Shown here piece by piece: positions 51,996 through 62,645 of a stretch of DNA of 64,000 nucleotides. A model generated the notes under the pieces. The model had not been told where the DNA came from and did not search any database. It worked only from the letters and a program-made list of their open reading frames with translations. The translations under genes and the position numbers were made by a program. Origin of the DNA: Microplitis mediator. Taxonomy: Eukaryota > Arthropoda > Insecta > Hymenoptera > Braconidae. The number at the start of each line of letters is the position of its first letter. Position 1 is the first letter of the stretch. The stretch lies in assembly GCF_029852145.1 (NCBI RefSeq), contig NC_079976.1:12819104-12883103 (forward strand), read 5' to 3'.

Positions 51996-53300
51996 TTAGT
52001 TTGGGTGTGATATCTGGCGCTGCGCTGCTACGTTTCCCATCGGCGCGCCTGTACGAGGAAACGTTTTGTCGTTTCCCGTATTCGTATTCTGATTTGAATT
52101 TAACCCGTCGCGTTTTCCTTCGTTGTAAATTTTTCTACGGCAATTATTAACTGAATGACCATTCATATTGCAATAGCTACACTTTAAAATATTTTTATTT
52201 GGATCTGGTCTTAGTTCAGTTTTATTTTTATACATTAAGGCTCTACATTCGTCAATATTATGGTTATTTCTTTTACAAAATTTACAGAATTTAATGATTT
52301 GTTCTATTGAATGATTTTTATTTTGATATTTATTTTGTTTTTCTGTGTAATTTTGAGTATTATTATAAGAATTCTGACGATAATTATTTTTATTACTATT
52401 GTCCCGAGTATTTTGAGGGTCAAGTTTGTTATCTGAAGGAATATGATAATAATCTTTACTTTCTTTTGTAGCATGGGAGTCATATACTTTGAAAAAGTTG
52501 TCAACATTTTTCATTTGTTGTAGTTGTCTTTCTACTTTTTCTGCAGATTTTGTCGCAGATTCGAGGTCTGGATATCTATCCTCTTGTAAGAAAATAGCAA
52601 ATTTCGGGTGTAAACCTGACATAAACGATCTAATTGCGGTTTCTCTAGCTAGCGTAGCTTTTTCTATTTTGTTTTCCCCGTCGGTATATTCGATTTCTGA
52701 TAATGTACTTTGTAAGTGTTGGCTTACTCTGTAATTAAAGTCTATAACGCGTTCGTTTGGGTTTTGTCGGAAATTGTCAAATTCTTTCATCCACAATGAA
52801 ACTTCTTTACTATGTCGAAAATGTAAATTTAAGAATGAAATGAAATCGTCAATGTTTGTCGGGTCTAAATTGCTAACCCTTTTTAAAGGTTCGCCTTTAC
52901 ATTTGGTCTGTAATAATTTAACTAGAAATTCTTCGTCAATTTCGTCTTTAAAAAGTTTTTTAGCGTTTTTGCATGCTTTAGTGAATGATTCTATCGGGTA
53001 ACCGTCTTTTGTACCGTCAAAGTCTGGAATAGTTTTCAAAAAGTCTTTATAATCTATTTTATTTCCTGTGATCAAATTTTTTGTGAAGTTAAGGTTTTGA
53101 GGCGTTTGGTGTGAAGCACCTACGGGTGGATTTTTTTCAAAATGTGATTTTATTTGATGTGCAATGGCTGCTTGACAATTATCTTCAAATTTGTTTTTCA
53201 TTTCTTGTTTTTCTGCTATTAATTGTTCGATTTGTGCTTTTAATGCTGTTATTTCGTTCTGGGTCTCCATAAGGGAGGTTTCCATTTTTTCGATACTCAT
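51996..53300 (-). CDS. gag: Gag protein with two zinc knuckles
   Basis: 434 residues. The N terminus (about 1-45) is a predicted coiled coil (EITALKAQIEQLIAEKQEMK). A capsid-like helical domain follows (DFDGTKDGYPIESFTKACKN, FISFLNLHFRHSKEVSLWMK). Two CX2CX4HX4C knuckles, CKFCKRNNHNIDEC and CSYCNMNGHSVNNC, lie near 340 and 375. A basic Asn-rich tail follows. The start is the first ATG after a 742-base leader. Gag assembles the particle and binds RNA; pol follows in the -1 frame. Confidence 0.92.
   Translation of the reverse strand: MSIEKMETSLMETQNEITALKAQIEQLIAEKQEMKNKFEDNCQAAIAHQIKSHFEKNPPVGASHQTPQNLNFTKNLITGNKIDYKDFLKTIPDFDGTKDGYPIESFTKACKNAKKLFKDEIDEEFLVKLLQTKCKGEPLKRVSNLDPTNIDDFISFLNLHFRHSKEVSLWMKEFDNFRQNPNERVIDFNYRVSQHLQSTLSEIEYTDGENKIEKATLARETAIRSFMSGLHPKFAIFLQEDRYPDLESATKSAEKVERQLQQMKNVDNFFKVYDSHATKESKDYYHIPSDNKLDPQNTRDNSNKNNYRQNSYNNTQNYTEKQNKYQNKNHSIEQIIKFCKFCKRNNHNIDECRALMYKNKTELRPDPNKNILKCSYCNMNGHSVNNCRRKIYNEGKRDGLNSNQNTNTGNDKTFPRTGAPMGNVAAQRQISHPN
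52030..52077 (-). promoter_or_regulatory. -1 ribosomal frameshift signal for gag-pol
   Basis: On the minus strand a canonical slippery heptamer G GGA AAC lies at 52077-52071 in the gag frame. After a 6-base spacer comes an 8-bp perfect stem (ACGTTTCC at 52064-52057, GGAAACGT at 52037-52030) with a 19-base loop. A second G GGA AAC heptamer (52038-52032), also in the gag frame, overlaps the 3' arm of the stem. The -1 frame is open from either heptamer into pol. Confidence 0.88.
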
Positions 53301-54042
53301 TTTATATATATATATTTAAAAGACAGAGGAAAAAAAAATTCAACAATATAATTGACTTACTACTTAATTGAATATACAGGTATAAGCTGCTAGTGCGCTG
53401 GTGATCGTAATCGCTGCTGTCGTTGTTATCGCTGCCGTTGATCTCTCTGCTAGTGCTGTCGTAGTTTTCTTTGATGTTGATAATGACGATATGCCCAATC
53501 GCCGTAGGAAAATTTTGAATTTCTTGATGATTGAATGATGCTCGTAGAAAATATTTTCAATGTATATATTCGATGCTGTTATTATATATTTATGATCTCT
53601 TGATGTTTCTTGATTTTTATTTTGTTTTTTTTTTTTTTTTTTTTTTTAAAAACTCTCACTTTTATTTTGTTAAAAATTTATTAATTTTACTTCGGCTTTA
53701 TTATTTATTTTTTTTTTTATTAAATTCTTGATATTAGTTTTTAAATTTTATTTAATTTTTGTTAATTACTTTTGTTTAAACTCCGCGATTTAATTTTTAA
53801 TTTTAATTTAAATTTTCACAGTTTAATTCTCGTATTAAAAAAAATTTTCGAAATTTTTACTTCAAAAATATGTGTGTTTAAAAAATTTCTGTTTTTTTTT
53901 AAATTTACTCACTGTGATGAAAAATTTTCTGATTTACGGAAAAAAAAAATTTTCCGGATTTTGAATTCTTCGTTTGAAAATCACCAGGCTACTTCGAGGC
54001 TGTTCGAGTCCGTCGCTGCCACCAATTTTAATTATATATAGT
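53301..54042 (-). other. 5' leader of the gypsy element
   Basis: 742 bases between the 5' LTR and gag. It holds the primer site at its start, A/T runs (53624-53648) and a more balanced stretch near gag (53390-53480). No small gene is recognised. RNA packaging signals would be expected here. Confidence 0.65.
54002..54024 (-). promoter_or_regulatory. Primer binding site (tRNA-Leu type)
   Basis: The minus strand reads TGGTGGCAGCGACGG then ACTCGAAC. The first 11 bases complement the 3' end of an insect tRNA-Leu (ending CGCTGCCACCA), and the rest mimics a T-loop. It lies 18 bases from the LTR, a longer gap than usual. Confidence 0.75.
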
Positions 54043-54861
54043 TGTTACGTCCTGGAGTCGTGTCGGTTTGTGAGTTGCCGGCGCGAATTATTTGAATTGG
54101 ACGTGACTGTAGATCTTCGGATACGGGGTAGTTCTCGAAAGCTCGAAATAACTTGGTCGTGATTTAAAGAATAAATATGTTTGATTTATTCATATAAAAT
54201 AGAATAGTCGAAGAATTTGGATAAATATACACTTGGGTTTACAATTATTATGTGACAAATAACTTCGTGTCAAAAGAATAATATAATCGATTTAAACCGG
54301 GAGTTTACTTGCGTGTTATAAGCCGCACTATTATAATTTCTGGTTGATGTGAGAGTGTACGAGTGTGAGCTGAGCTGGTGATGCATTGGGCATCGGCTTT
54401 TTATATCTTTACATGAGCCAACACCCTTGAGAAAAGTGGGATAAGGTTTTAGGGCCTTATTCCCAAAAAGAGGGAGTTCGTTATCATCGTTCGACGCGGA
54501 TGCTGTTGCGTCAGCAGTCGGACGATGTTTTTCAATGTTTTCACTTTTTCGTGGAAAAACTAATTTCACTTTTTATATTCTTTTAACAGTCATTATTTGT
54601 CGTACAATTATTCTTATCTATTTTTATTCATTAACATTCTTTTAGAGAAATTGTCGATGATGAATAAATATTATAATGCATTAAAAATATCTTATCTACT
54701 TGATCATTTTTAAGTGCATACTTATTAATATTTATTATAAAGAAAATATATTATTATTCTATTATTTAAATATATCGATTTGGCGGGTCTCAGGTCGGTC
54801 TATTATTATTTAAGATTTAAAAATTGGCAGAGCCATCTGATGAGCAGGCTGGGACGTAACA
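54043..54861 (-). repeat. 5' LTR of the gypsy element
   Basis: The upstream LTR for minus-strand transcription, 819 bp, a match to 43924-44742. The promoter and start of transcription should lie here; no TATA box was assigned. Confidence 0.95.
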
Positions 54862-55711
54862 CTCATAATCGTTGGCGGAATTCGAGTCACAAAATCTCAT
54901 AAATTAAAAAATCTTACTCATTCTTTTAAAAATCTAGTACGGAAATCATGATAGGAAAACATCAAAAGCTTTGACTCATAGATTCTCATAAAAATTCATA
55001 TGAGAATTTTTTTAAATCTCATAGATATTTTTGAAGCTCATAGATTCTCATAAAAAATATTCAATATCTTATCAGAATTTATGAGAGCTTTTCCACAGGG
55101 AGTGTCGATGTGACCAATATTTATGACTTAGTTGTAGGTGGCGCGATTTCGAGTTTTTACTCGATATTACTGGCCAGTTACTGGTTTATATCGAGTAAAA
55201 ACTCGATTATTTCTACTAGGGAAATGATGATACATCAGTCATATCAAATGTTAACATGACTAATTTAACAATGTTTATGAAATAAAAATTTTATTATTTT
55301 CATAACTTAATTCTAGTAGTTTTATTTACTATAAGTATTTCATCGAAAAGAATCCAAATTTAAGTATCGTTAAACATAAAGTAATAATTATTGGTAATAT
55401 TAAATATTTATTAATGTTATTACTTTTATATCATTGATACAAATCTAGTGTATAAGTCAAGTAAACTATACATTTGTGATCAAGTGAACAATCATTTTAG
55501 TTATCATGACTAGAAGATTATATTTATAATATCTATAACTTTTATTCTGTTCTAATTTTGTATTTAATTTAACTTGTAATATTAAAGTTATTGAATGAAG
55601 ACAAATGAGACTTGTTGTCTGATATTATATTTTTTACTTTCAGTATAACATCATTAATAAAGTTATTATATCAAGTCATTCGAGCACAATAAAAGATTCC
55701 AAAAATGTTGA

Positions 55712-55965
55712 CCATCCAGAGAAGTACTTGGTACTCGGTCGTACAGCAGGAGAGTATTGGTGTCAGAATTGCTCTCAAGTTAGAATATAATACTTCTGAA
55801 ATAAGTTTCTTACCAGGGACATTACAAATGGTAGGCGCTATCTAGTGGCGAGCACCGAACTACTCCCATTGCCGTTGTCTGGTAACAAGAAATTTTTCTC
55901 TTGGTTTAATCAACTTTTTTTTCATAGTTGGAGCATACGAAAATTCTTGCGTTAAAAGAATAGTT
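55712..55965. repeat. 'K' repeat, copy 3
   Basis: AGAATATAATACTTCTGAAA, TTTCTTACCAGGGACATTAC, GGCGCTATCTAGTGGCGAGC and ACCGAACTACTCCC match copies 1 and 2. It lies in the right part of nest level B. Confidence 0.78.
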
Positions 55966-57469
55966 CTTATTCCGAGAAAATTAATTTTTTTTGTCAATTT
56001 AACAAATATTTTTTGCATCCCAAAAATTTTCGATAAAGTAAATAATTCAGTTAAATTCACGAATAATTTTTGCACTAAGCACAGCTAAAGAAATCGTTAG
56101 ATTTTTGTTAAATTGGATTTAACAAGATATCAACAAGTATTAATTGTTAATTTAAATTAAATATAAAACTAACATTTTTACTTTGTGCCGCTTAGATACT
56201 AGTTAAATATTTTGACCTTAAAATTTTTTACTAGAATAAGTGCATACTCACTGCACTTTTTCACAGATGAAATCCGTCATTCGGCTGATATAATAATCAA
56301 AGACAACAATTTTCGATACAGTTTAATGCGACATAAAAAAATTTTCATCCATTTTTCACGAAAATTGCGATTTTTTTTTCCAAACAATTAATTTTAATTA
56401 CTTGTATCTGTTGAATTATAAGGTTTAAAAATAATTGGATAACATTATTTGATGGATATTAAAATGATCTGCGAAAAAGTTCCTAAATTTTTGTTTTGTT
56501 ACATACAACAAAATTTTCGTATGGAACTAAAAAAAAAAATATCGATTTTATTTTACACAGTCTAATATATGGGGGAGGGATGAGTGAAACGGGATACTTA
56601 AGGAAATAGTAAATTTTTGGGAACTCAAATACGTTAAATAAATTTTTTTGTTTTTTTTTTTAATATTTGTAGTAAATAGAAAAAATTTTCCGCTGCTGTG
56701 AAAAAAAAACTAGTATCATTTGCGACGATTTAAATAAGTATTCAATCACTGTAAATAAATAATTCGTGCAAACGTCGATTTTTGTTCAAATGAATCATTA
56801 TAAAATAATTGAAGCAACAACTGAGTTGTAGTTCTTTTTTGCATTTTTATAGTTAATATAGTTATGAGATTGTTATCTTAACTACGTGACGGTTGCAGTT
56901 GCAATCATAATTTTACTTATAATAATTGTAATTAAACAATTCATAATGCTACGTTGTTTTGTTTCATTAATACCAATTCCTGTAGTTACATTAACTATAA
57001 AGTTATAGTGAAATAAAGCTTTAACTAAAAAATATTAGTTTCAGCAATTAACTCGATAGTTAGAATAACTATTTAATATTAAATATGAATCAACACTTGC
57101 GATTGAAACAATTTTTTAGTTACTTGAACTAACAAAAAGATTGCTGTAATTACTTGAAATTTATTTAATTTTAACTTCATTTCAGTAGTTGCGATAAAAA
57201 ATTTTAATCACTATCAAATTTTAGTAGCACCAATAAATTTTATTATGTTTCAGCAATTAATGAATAGTTAATATAACTATCAAAAATAGTATTAGGAATT
57301 AATTTTAAATAGTTGAAGCTTTTTAGTTAACACGACTATCGACTTTTCTCTGAGTGTGGGTACACCGTGTAACCACCGTGGAATCACGGTGATAAAATGA
57401 AAGAAAAACCCACCGTGTAACCACCATGATTTCAGGGTGTTTCCAGGGTGATTCAAAACCATCAGGGCA

Positions 57470-58692
57470 CGGTCATTCCGCATCACTGAATATTAGACTG
57501 ATTAAAAAAAATCGACTAATTTTTTTTTTCTTCATTATATCGAAAATATTGTTGGAAATGACGAAAAAAAAATACCGTAAAAGTTTGAGCTCTTAACATT
57601 AATATTAACAACTGCCGCATCGCAATTTTCTATTTCCCGTTTAAATAACATGGGAAAATTTATTTTTTAAGCTTCGGAATTTTGTAGCTCATGGTGGGAC
57701 CGATACTTTTGAATGTTCAAGACATATTCTTATGGGAAATTTGACGCTCTACAAAGAAGGTTTCTTATAATTTTTCGATAGTTTTATTTCTTCAAAAGTA
57801 ATTCGAAGTTGAAATTAGATTTTTACGTTTTTTAAATTTTTTGGCGCAACCATCAACTTTATCCGAAAATTTTAGAGGACGTTTTTTGTAGTGCATTTTA
57901 TTTCCTACAACTTATCTCAGAGAAAATATTCGATATTTCTCATAAGTCGTAAGTTATTCGCAATTAACTGAAAATTTAATATAATTAATTTTAAGCAACA
58001 AAATTTAGATTATTTAAGAAAATTTTCAGTTAATTGCAAATAATTAATTAATTTATCAAATATTCAACTATATTTATTAAATACTATCCTACACATATCA
58101 AATATCGATCTTTCCATCGACTAAATATTAATAAATTGATATTAACATTTAATAGGTCGCTGATCAATATTTAATAGAAGTTTATTAATATTTGATAAAC
58201 TTTTATCAACTATTGATATGTGAGATTTGTATATAGTATTAATGAGTGTGGTGGCGTTATACCCTCTAACCTAACATATTGCCTTGTACATGCGTTACAA
58301 CTAACAAATTGTTTTAAGCTTGTTGAAATAATAAAAAAAAAAATTAAATAAAGTGTTATAGAAAAATGATTAAAAAAGTGGGGCTTGCTAAATTCCACCT
58401 AACCTATATTAACTAAACAAACTGCTTACATATCACAATAGTATATAAGATATGTAGAAACGTAAACTATAGATCAGTCTGTATTTATTAATATTTGATA
58501 AACCGCCGATCAATAATTGATAAACTGTTTATTAATATTTAATAAACACGTTTACTAATATTTAATAAGCTGTTTATTAATATTTAATAAGCTGTATCAA
58601 TATTTGATAATGACCGACTTGGGAACAATCCAAGTAAGCTGTTTATCAAATATTGATAAATTTTATTAATATTTGATAAATTCTTTTCTCAG
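57470..58692. repeat. Partial element and TTTATTAATATTTGATAAA repeats
   Basis: 57494-57960 begins TAGACTGATTAAAAAAAATC and resembles one arm of the 61001 element; its other end was not found. 58040-58690 is a chain of variants of TTTATTAATATTTGATAAA in both orientations, ending near TTCTTTTCTCAGTGTA. No gene is seen. Confidence 0.5.
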
Positions 58693-59928
58693 TGTACTGA
58701 ACGGCCGCGTTTTTGTAATTTGAACAATTCGACTCCGACCAATCGAACAATTTCGATTTCAACTTTTGAACAATTCAATTTACGCCGTGAAGAACAATCC
58801 GAGTATTGAGCAACGATTAATTAAAGTGACCGACGATTTATTCCGAGTGAACAATAAACCGCCTTTTGTGAACAAGCCGAAGCATCGGCGCGAAATTGAA
58901 GATATTCCCATATATGATCATACATGACCGAGTATGGCCATAATAAGTGTACGAGTGAATTTATTACTGAACAAGCGAGATGCGTTCGCGTAATAATTAT
59001 TAATTAAATAATTAATTACGTGTAACAATCAGATGATAGTGAAATTTAACGCGTTACCGAAACAAAATAATATTTCTATTTTATTTTATTTCATTCTAGT
59101 ATTTCTGAGAATTGCGGATTATCTCTTTCTCGAGTATTCCGTTAATACGCACGTTGTATGTGTGTGTGAAAAATAAAATAAGTTATTTTATTTCGACAAC
59201 CGACTGTTTTTCTTCGAGCAATGAACTGAATTTGTGTTTTGATTTCTACGAGTACAATTTCTACGAGCAATATTTTTTGTTTATATCGAGTCACGCCGAA
59301 ACCGGCAAATTATATTTTGTTTTGTAACCGATAATTTTTATTTGTGATACCGATCAATCTATTTTCTGTGTTCAATATACGCCCGATGAAAAAAGATTTT
59401 ATACAATTATATATAATTATATATAGACTATATATAATTGGATAAAAAAAATGGCCCGATCCAATTGTATACAATTCTATATAATTATATACAATTCTAT
59501 ATATTGCAACTATATAGAATTGTGTATAATTATATAGAATTGTATATAATTATATAGAATTGTATATAATTTGTATAAAATTGTATAGACTTGTATACAT
59601 TTTGTATAGAATTGTATATAATTTTTATACACTTGTATACAATTGGATCGGGCCATTTTTTGTATATAATTTTATACAATTGTATAAAATCTTTTTTCAT
59701 CGGGCGACTAATTATTTTTTTGTAGTTCTGATCAATCATTGATCGTAATCTTAAGTGCCTGACCTTTCTCCGATCCGCCACCCTGTGCCGATTTTTGATA
59801 ATTGTTTATTAGTGATTAAAAAATCACCTGGCACCCAACTTTAAATATTTTGAACAAGGTTGCCAAAATCGTAAGTGTATTGGGACTTCACACCGGTAGA
59901 TCCCCGGTGGTGAAAAACCCGTTACAAC
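58693..59928. repeat. GC-richer segment, possible solo LTR
   Basis: It starts TGTACTGAACGG and ends CCGTTACAACA. The last part contains ATCCCCGGTGGTGAAAAACC, a style common at gypsy LTR ends. No target duplication was found, so the LTR call is tentative. A MITE is inserted in it. Confidence 0.4.
59382..59706. mobile_element. TATATAATTG-rich MITE, GCCCGATGAAAAAA ends
   Basis: Ends GCCCGATGAAAAAAGATTTT and AAAATCTTTTTTCATCGGGC are perfect inverted copies. The interior is AATTATATAGAATTGTATA-like. It has no coding content. Confidence 0.82.
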
Positions 59929-60452
59929 ATATAAAAAAAATCTGTCTATCGGTTATCCACTGAATTTTATAAAATAGAAAAAAATAAATATAAGTTTTAT
60001 AGTAATTTATTTTTAATGAATTGTAATATTCAACTTCTACTTTTACAAATGTTTTTAACTCAGAATTGTAATATTATCAAAGAGATTTTTGAACATTGTT
60101 ATTTCCAGAATGATCGTTGTAAAATAATTATGGATTGTTACAATTCTTTAGTAAATGTTTACTAATCTGCATTATAATTTTTACAATACTGATTGTAAGA
60201 ATTAACAAAAACATGGAATTTTCCATTAATAATAGTAATTTTTGGTTTGGATTGTAAATTTCTCTTCGGAAAGTAATTTTTATTTGACGACTATAATTAT
60301 TAGCTAATTTTGAGCTGCGTTTTTTTCCGTGTGGATAAGAATGTATAATACGAAGAGAATGGTCATGCACAATTGAGAGTAACTTGGCATGAGCATACAT
60401 GACCATGTATGACTCATGTAAAGTCATGCTTCGTCATGCATCACTTCCCTAA
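59929..60452. other. AT-rich stretch, no gene
   Basis: It begins with a short R1-end fragment (AATCTGTCTATCGGTTATC). Bases 60335-60445 carry words such as CATGACCATGTATGACTC. Nothing else was recognised. Confidence 0.45.
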
Positions 60453-62040
60453 TGAAAAAATCTGAAAACCGCCTGACCCTGCGGGACAGCTCCAAAACTT
60501 CCCGCTCAGAGAGCTCGAAAACACTATTACTTGTAGATTTTTGAGCTCTCTGAGCTCAAAGAACTGTTGGACTGACAAAACACACATCTCACTAAAAATA
60601 AAATAATTTTTGTCCGACGATATCTTTGGAACAAATGAACCGATTTAAACGTTCTTTGTGGCAATCGAAAATGCTCACCAAGACGTAAAACTGCTTACAT
60701 TTTTAGGCGAATCGGGCTAGTGGTTTATGAGTTATACCCAAAAAAACTAAAAAAAAAATGTTTTTGCACGCCACATAACGCGAAGCGTTTGAGGTAGTGC
60801 TCTACTCTCAACACGTTAAGTTCAAGCAATTTTCTGGCCTTAAAATGACTCTATTACGTTCATATTTCATCGATATGATAATATGAATACACGTAAATCA
60901 AGAAAAGACTTGAGAAAACTTATTTTATGTTTTTTAAAGAACATTCTGCTACTTTAACGAAAAAACGAGTTTGAAAAAAATTTTACTTGGACGTCCGGAT
61001 TAGACTGGGCCAAAAAAATTGACAATTTCTTTTTTTTCTTAGCTATATCGAGAATATTATTCAAAATGACAAAAAAAAAAAATTTCATGAAAGTTTGAGC
61101 CCTTAATATTAATTTTAAGAGGTCTATCATCGTTATTTTAAATTTTAATTCATAATTTGATGTTTTACGTCAGAACAGCTAAAACATTGGAGTAAAAAAA
61201 AATCCATTTCCACTTATTCTTATGTAAAATTAAATTCCCTACAAAAAAGGTTTGATTGAAAATTTTCGTCAGACAAGCCGTTTCCGATTAATTAAGCTTA
61301 ATAAATTGATATATTTTTTCGATTTAACTTTTTTACTTTTGAATTTTGTAACTGACAAATCAATAAATATCTAAAAAAGACCATGACAGATTTTTAAAGG
61401 AAATTTAATGTTCTACAAAAAAGGCCTCTTAACATTTTTTGCTAAATTCACTCCTTCGAAAGTTAATCGGGTTATTAAAATCGTTTTGACTCGACTTCAA
61501 CCTTGAATAACTTTCGAAGGAGTGAATTTAGCAAAAAATGTTAAGAGGCCTTTTTTGTAGAACATTAAATTTCCTTTAAAAATCTATCATAGTCTTTTTT
61601 AGATATTTATTGATTCGTCAGTTACAAAATTCAAAAGTAAAAAAGTTAAATCGAAAAAACATATCAATTTATTAAGCTTAATTAATCGGAAACGGCTTGT
61701 CTGACAAAAATTTTCAATCAAACCTTTTTTGTAGGGAATTTAATTTTACATAAGAATAAGTGGAAATGGATTTATTTTACTCCAATGTTTTAGCTGTTCT
61801 GACGTAAAACATCAAATTATGAATTAAAATTTAAAATAACGATGATAGACCTCTTAAAATTAATATTAAGGGCTCAAACTTTCATGAAATTTTTTTTTTT
61901 GTCATTCTGAATAATATTCTCGATATAGCTAAGAAAAAAAAAATTGTCAATTTTTTTGGCCCAGTCTAGTCCGGATGTCTGTATGTATTAACTCTTTTGG
62001 GATGTAGTCAGAATAACTGCCGAAAAAATTATCGTATCGA
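60453..62040 (-). repeat. R1 interspersed repeat, interrupted
   Basis: The R1 end lies at 60465-60520 (CTGACCCTGCGGGACAGC, CAAAACTTCCCGCTC) and GAGCTC words follow. It is split at 61001 by a hAT-like element and resumes at 61969 with GATGTCTGTATG and TAGTCAGAATAACT. The start of R1 is missing. Confidence 0.7.
61001..61968. mobile_element. 968-bp hAT-like palindrome, GTCCGGAT duplication
   Basis: TAGACTGGGCCAAAAAAATT on the left and AATTTTTTTGGCCCAGTCTA on the right are inverted. The arms are near-perfect inverted copies of about 480 bp meeting near 61495. GTCCGGAT flanks both sides without a mismatch (60993-61000 and 61969-61976). It is the clearest member of the 8-bp-duplication set and young by its arm identity. 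Confidence 0.9.
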
Positions 62041-62137
62041 GAGCGGTTTTTTTTATTTTGTTCAGAATTTTCTCAAGATGAACCTTTTCGATATTCACTA
62101 TCGTAGTTTCTATCGTTTTTTTGGTAGCACGACTTGT

Positions 62138-62645
62138 AATCGGCGGATAAAATACCCGCGACAAAATATCCGGAGACATTTTATCCGATAGACAAAATAT
62201 CCCCGGACTAAATATTCAAGAGACAAAAAAACCGTGACAAAATATCCTGTCGATAAATCTGATTCAGAAAAATATATTTCAAGTGAAAAAATAATTAATG
62301 GTTTTCGATAAACGGGTACTGTACCATTCCAAATATATATGTTGACCTATTTCCAAAATAATACCCACCCAAAATATGTGAAAAAAGGGCACAGTACGAT
62401 TTCAAGCATATGTGTTGATCTATTTTTAATATCACACACTCAAATTTTATGTGCAAATATATTAAACATTTCTGATAAAAGGGTACCATACTATTTACAT
62501 GAAAAGTATTTATATTATAAGATATTTTGTCGGGGATATTTTATCTATCGAGTATTTAGTCCGGGGATATTTTGTCTATCGGATAAAATGTCTTCGGATA
62601 TTTTGTCGCGGATATTTTGTCTTCGGATAATAAGTGACGGTACCG
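62138..62645. mobile_element. Palindromic MITE of GACAAAATATCC repeats
   Basis: The left part (62138-62265) repeats GACAAAATATCC and the right part (62515-62635) repeats GGATATTTTGTC, with a worn match GGCGGATAAAATACC at the left edge. The middle has near-repeats around ATATGTGTTGATCTATTT. No duplication was identified. Confidence 0.65.

Larger units (their letters stand above)
43924..54861 (-). mobile_element. Full-length Ty3/gypsy retrotransposon, young
   Basis: This 10,938-bp element on the minus strand has two 819-bp LTRs that look identical, a CTCAT target duplication (43919-43923 and 54862-54866), a tRNA-type primer site, a polypurine tract, an intact gag and an intact pol in the order protease, RT, RNase H, integrase. 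That order defines Ty3/gypsy. There is no env. Identical LTRs and open frames imply recent insertion and possibly an active copy. Unusual points are the long pol insert, a macro-like domain and the double slippery site. Confidence 0.95.
42273..55100. mobile_element. Nest level D: CCCTGTGGAAAAG-ended element, AG duplication
   Basis: Ends CCCTGTGGAAAAG and CTTTTCCACAGGG are inverted, with AG on both sides (42271-42272 and 55101-55102). The interior is dominated by AATCTCATAAA and ATGAGA words. Net length is about 1.9 kb (42273-43923 and 54867-55100). It has no transposase frame. It is the direct host of the gypsy element, which chose a CTCAT site. Confidence 0.8.
41244..55221. mobile_element. 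Nest level C: CCCTAGTAG-ended element with transposase remnant
   Basis: CCCTAGTAGAAATGATATCG and CGATTATTTCTACTAGGG are inverted ends; the next bases (TCGAGTTTTTA and CTGGCCAGTTA words) are inverted too. Flanks are CA and AA, so a 2-bp duplication is uncertain. Net length is about 1.15 kb and includes the transposase fragment at 41589-42169. Confidence 0.75.
41102..57356. mobile_element. Nest level B: CACTCAGAGAAAA-ended element
   Basis: CACTCAGAGAAAAATTTAG on the left and CGACTTTTCTCTGAGTG on the right are inverted, flanked by TG. Words such as AGTTAATGTAACTATAA recur inverted in the two arms. Net length is about 2.3 kb, nearly all in the right part (55222-57356). That part is AT-rich without a recognisable protein and includes a K repeat. 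Confidence 0.72.
40899..57467. mobile_element. Nest level A: palindromic MITE, CA duplication
   Basis: Ends CCCTGGCGGTTTTGAATCAC and GTGATTCAAAACCATCAGGG are inverted, flanked by CA (40897-40898 and 57468-57469). The arms (40899-41101 and 57357-57467) are rich in GGTTACACGGTG and GATTCCACGGTG words. Its own sequence is only about 314 bp; all else is nested insertions. Confidence 0.82.

Noticed and set aside
45922..53300. An endogenous retrovirus with envelope
   Set aside because: No envelope-like frame lies between pol and the 3' LTR, so it is a retrotransposon.
44151..54569. A 99-residue frame present identically in both LTRs
   Set aside because: Identity follows from LTR identity. No known domain, and LTRs of this family are not expected to code.
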